Assembly: GCA_013044065.1 (NCBI GenBank)
Contig: JABEVA010000184.1
Coordinates: 1-26,670 of the forward strand
DNA length: 26,670 nucleotides
From: Phycisphaerae bacterium
Lineage (GTDB): Bacteria > Planctomycetota > Phycisphaerae > WQYP01
Direction of reading: 5' to 3'
The notes under the pieces are model-generated. The model was not told the DNA's origin. It saw nothing but the letters and a program-made list of their open reading frames with translations, and searched no databases. Numbering within the stretch: the first letter of the stretch is position 1; each line of letters begins with the position of its first letter. Made by a program: the position numbers and the translations under genes. Positions 22,554 to 26,670 of the stretch are shown one piece after another.

Positions 22554-24491
22554 TTAGTATGGGCCTACGGGTATCAATGCCGCACGCTTCTTCCGCGGAG
22601 CTAAACTTAGATACAGACAAATAGCACATGCCAACAGCACCGCATACGCCGGACCCGGCTCAAGATGTCGAATGCGCCAAAACCAGTACATGTATCGGTG
22701 ATTTTCGGTAAGCTCCACTGCCAACACCATCATCACCGTGAGCAGCGACAGCAATATCCCCAGCAGGGTCAGCCCCACACCGCCCACATCCACCACCATC
22801 CCGGCGGAAGCCAGCATGGTTGCGCCCCACAGCAGATACCGTTCGTGCATCTGCGGCCCCAGGGCAAAGAAGGTGAGCCAGGGCGTAATCATCGCGATCA
22901 CAAACCGCGGATCGTTGCGTCGCCGTTGAATGGCCGCACCCAAGGCCGCCATAACCAGCGTAATTACGTATAACCCGAACAAAAAGTATCGCATGTTCAC
23001 GGTCCAGTGCCAGGCGGTCCAGGGCACATGCAGCGTAAACACCGGATCAAGAAGCCGCCAGCCAAAACTGCGTTCCAGGATATTGCCCAGACCACAGGTG
23101 TCGGGGAACGACAGAATCATGTAATGGTGCGTGCCGTAGCCGTAGCTGACCCGAAGCCAACCGAATTCAGCCGGCAACGTCAATGCGGCAACCGCCAAAC
23201 CAGCCGCCACAGACACCGCAGCGTAGAACCACGCCCGCCGACGTGCCACCAGCCATGGTCCCCCACACAGCCAGACCGCCAGAAGGGCGTTGGCCCACCA
23301 GCACGTGGCCGTGCGGCCACTCATCCACGGCCACAACACCAATACCAGTGCCGGCAGCATGAACAAGACGCCATAAAACGCCGGCAGTTTGGTTTTATAG
23401 AAAATCCAGGCCCCCGCCAATATCGTTGCCGCCAGAACCCCACCCAAAAATATCCAGTCAATTCTGGTTTGCAGCATCCACGGCGATACCAGTAGACCAA
23501 ACGTCAAGGTGAGACCGGCTAGAAATTCAACTGCTTTGAGCAAACGCCATTCAAAAATCGGCCAGAATACAAAAATGGCCGCCACAAAAAACTGCTGCCC
23601 TTTCAGCCATCCCCCCGCGCCAATGACCACCCCGGCGGCGAAGAGCCAATCGCGCGAGGCCAGGTAAACCGCCATGATGTAAAATGGCACAATCCAGATA
23701 TCATACTGAACCCAGTTGTGGGCAGACTGAATAGCGGCTGGATTAAACCAGAAAATAGCCGCGGCAATTAAGCCCAGAATCCACGCCCGCGTCAGCGGCT
23801 GATGGTGCACACATGAGCGGGCATCCGAGACCACAAGAGACCGCTCCGCCCGGTCCCCGCGCCAAGGCCACAAACGTCTGGTCCAGCAGCGGCGGACCAG
23901 CGGTGGTTCGCGGCGGCGGTTAATCCAATGCCGCACCAATAGAAAGATCGCCACACAACCGAAAAACTCGATGATTGTATTGACCCATAACAGCGGCTGC
24001 ATTCGCCACGGCCGCCAATGCCGGGCAGTGGGATCAACCGTACGTTCATGCCAGTTCCACAAGGCCACGATCGCCATTTTTCCGGGCACGTAATCAAGCA
24101 CGTAATTATCGCGGAGACCGGCATCCATTTCGTCGCGCCGATAGACAGATCTCAACCGATGCCAAAAGACCGACCAGGTAACGCCGGGGGCACCACGTTC
24201 GTGTATTGCAGCCCCCCACCGACTATGGGCATCGTTAACTGTATAGGAACCCCAATACCAGGCATTGAGGATATCGGGCCAAAAGTACAACCGCTGCTGC
24301 ACAGAAAAGTTCCACGTCCATGATCGAACCTTCAGGCCCAGCCATAAAGACCCACCGATAAACGCGATGGCCAAAACAGTCAGAATGGCACCACGCAACG
24401 TGCCTCTCCACCGCTTGGAAATACCCGATCCGGCGCGGATGGTTGACACCGGTGCTGGCGTGCCTGCTGATGGCGATAAATTCGTAGTCAC
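22554..24491 (-). CDS. Multi-pass membrane protein, GT-C-type glycosyltransferase candidate
   Basis: The product is about 645 residues with at least ten hydrophobic segments. An N-terminal one (AILTVLAIAFIGGSLWLGL) is followed by a large loop with DEMDAGLRDNYVLDYVPGK, whose acidic residues and DYxPxK pattern resemble the first loop of GT39/GT87-type (GT-C fold) glycosyltransferases. Then come HWINRRREP and a series of membrane helices. Such enzymes transfer sugars from polyprenyl-phosphate donors outside the cytoplasmic membrane. The start is uncertain: I chose a GTG at 24491 with GAGG about nine bases upstream; a TTG at 24539 gives 661 residues. It follows the YraN-family gene on the same strand after a 176-base gap. 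Exact donor and acceptor are unknown. Confidence 0.7.
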   Translation of the reverse strand: MTTNLSPSAGTPAPVSTIRAGSGISKRWRGTLRGAILTVLAIAFIGGSLWLGLKVRSWTWNFSVQQRLYFWPDILNAWYWGSYTVNDAHSRWGAAIHERGAPGVTWSVFWHRLRSVYRRDEMDAGLRDNYVLDYVPGKMAIVALWNWHERTVDPTARHWRPWRMQPLLWVNTIIEFFGCVAIFLLVRHWINRRREPPLVRRCWTRRLWPWRGDRAERSLVVSDARSCVHHQPLTRAWILGLIAAAIFWFNPAAIQSAHNWVQYDIWIVPFYIMAVYLASRDWLFAAGVVIGAGGWLKGQQFFVAAIFVFWPIFEWRLLKAVEFLAGLTLTFGLLVSPWMLQTRIDWIFLGGVLAATILAGAWIFYKTKLPAFYGVLFMLPALVLVLWPWMSGRTATCWWANALLAVWLCGGPWLVARRRAWFYAAVSVAAGLAVAALTLPAEFGWLRVSYGYGTHHYMILSFPDTCGLGNILERSFGWRLLDPVFTLHVPWTAWHWTVNMRYFLFGLYVITLVMAALGAAIQRRRNDPRFVIAMITPWLTFFALGPQMHERYLLWGATMLASAGMVVDVGGVGLTLLGILLSLLTVMMVLAVELTENHRYMYWFWRIRHLEPGPAYAVLLACAICLYLSLAPRKKRAALIPVGPY

Positions 24492-24667
24492 AAAAACATA
24501 CCTCGACCCCAGGACAGCTCCTAGCCTCGCCAAGGGCAATCAACGTCGACTTGCGAACCTTCCACACCGATGGCAAGGCCAGCTTTAAATTTAACGCTAT
24601 TACGGTGCAAACATTGCGTCGTCCACCATCGCCGCGTTATCACCAATGCCAACACGACTTCCTGCCT

Positions 24668-25075
24668 TTAGCCGGAAAAATAACTCCGGTGGTACCGGAT
24701 TACGGGTTTAGCATGGGGCGGCCAAATCACAGCCGCCAGGTCAAAGCGAGCGTTGAGGTGCATGAGTCGACGGCGGGCCATATACCAGCGTGCAGATCGC
24801 AGCAGAAACCGCTGTTTGCGATGATCGACTGTTTTTTCCGGCGGGCCGTTATCATCACTGCTGCGGGTGCGCACCTCCACAAACACCAAGTCTCCATCGT
24901 GCAAGCCTACAATGTCTAATTCTCCGCCGGGGCAGCGCACATTACGGGCCAAGATTTTCATTTTTAATTCGCGCCTGGCATAAGCGGCCACCAGAGATTC
25001 TCCGCGCAACCCCAGCCGGGCGGACGTTGTTTTCTGATTCCAAAGCAGCCGTCTCCATAGCCGCATGAACGCCAT
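24668..25075 (-). CDS. YraN/UPF0102 family putative nuclease-fold protein
   Basis: The 135-residue protein has the family pattern: an N-terminal RGESLVAAYARRELKM segment, GGELDIVGLHDGDLVFVEVRTRSS (the Asp and Glu-x-Lys/Arg core resembling Holliday-junction-resolvase-like nucleases, here with VEVRTR) and DHRKQRFLLRSARWYM, then ARFDLAAVIW. The active-site lysine of the E-x-K motif is Arg (VEVR), as in some family members. AGGAG lies six bases upstream of the ATG at 25075. Function in the cell is not established. In many genomes YraN lies next to rnhB or ribosomal genes; here its neighbour is a membrane glycosyltransferase candidate and a divergent oxidoreductase. Confidence 0.9.
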   Translation of the reverse strand: MAFMRLWRRLLWNQKTTSARLGLRGESLVAAYARRELKMKILARNVRCPGGELDIVGLHDGDLVFVEVRTRSSDDNGPPEKTVDHRKQRFLLRSARWYMARRRLMHLNARFDLAAVIWPPHAKPVIRYHRSYFSG

Positions 25076-25224
25076 GCCTCACTCCTGCAGTGCCAACTTG
25101 AATTTCCCGACCGATCGCCTATTAACACGCCCGGCAAACACCAGTAAGACTATCCGAAAGCAAGGCGTGATGAAAGAGCGTGACGTGGCCATGCCACAGG
25201 GGTGAGTACTCTCGCACAGCCACC

Positions 25225-25254
25225 TTGCTTTGCAGAAAGATCACGGCCTATACT
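25225..25254 (+). promoter_or_regulatory. Promoter for the Old Yellow Enzyme gene
   Basis: TTGCTT (25225-25230) is followed after 18 bases by TATACT (25249-25254, five of six matches). The transcript would begin near 25261, leaving about 24 bases of leader with GGAG at 25273-25276 before the ATG at 25285. Confidence 0.4.
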
Positions 25255-25284
25255 CTATACAATGCTGCTTTCGGAGATGCCTAT

Positions 25285-26358
25285 ATGTCAGAACTTTTTG
25301 ATTCACTGAAATTGCGGGATATTACCATTCGTAATCGCCTGGGTGTTTCGCCCATGTGCATGTATTCCAGCCAAGCGGGACGGGCAACAGATTGGCATCT
25401 GGTGCATTTGGGGGCACGAGCGGTAGGCGGGTGGGGACTCATTATGGCGGAGGCTACAGCGGTCACACCCGAAGGCCGCATCAGTCCGGAAGACGCCGGA
25501 CTTTGGGATGACGGCCAGATTGAACCGCTCAGGCGTATTACGCACTTTATTAAAACCCACGGCGGAACTCCGGGACTTCAATTGGCCCATGCCGGACGTA
25601 AGGCCTCCACCGCCCGGTTGTTTTCCGTGCCCCAACCAGGCAAGCCTCTCTCACCGGCGGAAGGAGGCTGGACGGTGGTAGCGCCGTCGCCCATTGCCTT
25701 TGATCCGCAGGCCCCCGTACCGCATGAATTGTCCGTTGTGGAAATCAAAGCGATTCAATCCGCCTTCGCTGCCGCAGCCGCGCGAGCTTTGAACGCTGGT
25801 TACGACTTACTGGAAATTCATGCCGCCCATGGCTATCTGCTCAATGAATTTTTATCGCCGCTGACGAACCAGCGCACAGATGCTTATGGTGGTAGCTTTA
25901 ACAACTGTATACGTATGTTGATGGAAACGGTCTCGGCTGTTCGTCAGGTCTGGCCGCAGCGGCTGCCGCTGGCGGTGCGTCTAAGCTGCGTGGATTGGGT
26001 GGAAGGCGGCTGGACGCTGGAAGATTCCGTAGCGGTGGCGCGTGCGCTAAAAGCGGCAGACGTGGATCTGGTGGATTGCTCCAGTGGTGCGGTGGTGCCG
26101 CAGGCACATATTCCGGTTGGCCCTGGCTTTCAGGTGCCATTTGCACACGCCATCCGGCGCGATAGTGGTATTCTCACCGCAGCGGTCGGCATGATTACCG
26201 AAGCCCACCAGGCGGCTGAGATTATCGCCACCGGAAAGGCGGACCTGGTTTTGATGGGCCGGCAGGCGTTGCGGGCACCGTACTTCCCAATTCAGGCGGC
26301 TGCGACATTAGGTGCGAAAAGGGCAATTGCCCTCCCACCTCAATATGCGCGGGCATAA
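25285..26358 (+). CDS. YqjM-like Old Yellow Enzyme (NADH:flavin oxidoreductase)
   Basis: The 357-residue FMN enzyme reduces activated alkenes such as enones with NAD(P)H. It has the thermophilic-like OYE signature VSPMCMYSS with the redox-sensing Cys25, then WHLVHLGARAVGG and QLAHAGRKAS, and the substrate-binding pair His179/His182 in LEIHAAHGYLLNEFLSP. The barrel continues with TNQRTDAYGGS and ends with the FMN-phosphate loop DLVLMGRQALRAPYFP. Length is slightly above YqjM (338). I chose the ATG at 25285 because GGAG lies eight bases upstream; an in-frame start at 25180 would add about 35 residues of non-family sequence. It is divergent from the YraN gene and followed by a non-coding edge. 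Likely detoxification of electrophiles. Confidence 0.93.
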   Translation: MSELFDSLKLRDITIRNRLGVSPMCMYSSQAGRATDWHLVHLGARAVGGWGLIMAEATAVTPEGRISPEDAGLWDDGQIEPLRRITHFIKTHGGTPGLQLAHAGRKASTARLFSVPQPGKPLSPAEGGWTVVAPSPIAFDPQAPVPHELSVVEIKAIQSAFAAAAARALNAGYDLLEIHAAHGYLLNEFLSPLTNQRTDAYGGSFNNCIRMLMETVSAVRQVWPQRLPLAVRLSCVDWVEGGWTLEDSVAVARALKAADVDLVDCSSGAVVPQAHIPVGPGFQVPFAHAIRRDSGILTAAVGMITEAHQAAEIIATGKADLVLMGRQALRAPYFPIQAAATLGAKRAIALPPQYARA

Positions 26359-26670
26359 GATTTCAACCTACATGCAAGTTTGATCCGCGGCCAGACTGTT
26401 GGTGATGGGTTGGCTCTTCGGGCACACGAGTGGGTGAAAGGCTTATTTTTTGCCATTACGCAAGGATATCTATGATTGTGATGTGCGGCGGACTGTGAGG
26501 TAGAGAGCTTCCAGCCGGTAGAAGCTCGAACCGAATGGCGGGTTGGGTCTGGAGTTGGATACCCGTTGCGCAGCGAAGCCCTGCTTCGGAGCTAAGGACG
26601 TATTTTATGAGCCTCCGTGGCCGACCAGGCCACTTGCAACTCTCCTCCCTCCAAGGCGTAACAAAAGAGC
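26359..26670. other. Non-coding right edge with two hairpins
   Basis: No open frame with a plausible start is seen in the 312 bases after the oxidoreductase. GAGCTTC (26505-26511) pairs with GAAGCTC (26521-26527) over a nine-base loop, and CGAAGC (26574-26579) pairs with GCTTCG (26583-26588) over three bases. Neither has a following T-tract. The stretch may be a structured RNA or the leader of a gene beyond the window. Confidence 0.45.

Noticed and set aside
26490..26545. tRNA gene on either strand at the right edge
   Set aside because: A GGTTCGA-like string occurs on the minus strand, but no T-stem, D-arm or acceptor pairing can be built around it.

Overview
The window looks like a chromosomal segment of a planctomycete, most likely of the Phycisphaerae type. 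The clues are a type IV prepilin-like gene with a C-terminal F-DGHV-type end, a DUF2752 protein, many small lipoproteins, a FliA/WhiG-class sigma factor without flagellar neighbours, multi-domain GAF signalling proteins and moderately high GC. This is inferred from gene families; there is no rRNA or other marker to confirm it. I see no phage genes, intact transposase, CRISPR array, rRNA or tRNA.

Layout. (1) 1-3174, minus strand: a partial ORF running into a 9-bp tandem repeat at the left edge, two related lipoprotein genes that overlap, a DUF2752 membrane protein with its own promoter, and a prepilin-like secreted protein. (2) 3175-4185: about 1 kb without a convincing gene, between divergent genes, carrying two strong palindromes. 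(3) 4186-9989, plus strand: a sigma-28-class factor, a PTS enzyme I, a five-part signalling protein with a pseudo-kinase core, and prfB (release factor 2) with the classical +1 programmed frameshift. (4) 9992-11882: a CxxCxxxCC metal-binding protein (minus), then a small lipoprotein and a SAM methyltransferase (plus). (5) 12015-14471: a PcrA/UvrD helicase with an inserted segment. (6) 14625-21652, minus strand: six consecutive genes, the last five joined by stop/start overlaps. They are a YgfZ-like folate-binding protein, a degenerate receiver, a LolA-like periplasmic carrier, an MMPL/RND transporter, a lipoprotein and a PaaK-like AMP ligase. (7) 21653-22553: about 0.9 kb with no clear gene. 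(8) 22554-25075, minus: a GT-C-type membrane glycosyltransferase candidate and a YraN-family protein. (9) 25285-26358, plus: an Old Yellow Enzyme. (10) a non-coding right edge with two hairpins.

The most interesting unit is the minus-strand operon at 14625-20470. The combination of LolA-like carrier, MMPL transporter, outer-membrane-type lipoprotein and acyl/aryl-activating ligase resembles the export half of aryl-polyene or flexirubin-type clusters. No ketosynthase, ACP or dehydratase is in the window, and the operon begins with a receiver that has lost its phospho-acceptor. I read it as a compact system that activates a carboxylic acid and moves a lipid-like product to the outer membrane; the substrate is unknown.

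Other points worth attention are the prfB frameshift site, where a hairpin sits and the usual internal Shine-Dalgarno is absent, and the signalling protein whose H-box histidine is replaced by glycine. Starts were chosen from Shine-Dalgarno sites, signal peptides and gene overlaps, and several differ from the longest open frame.
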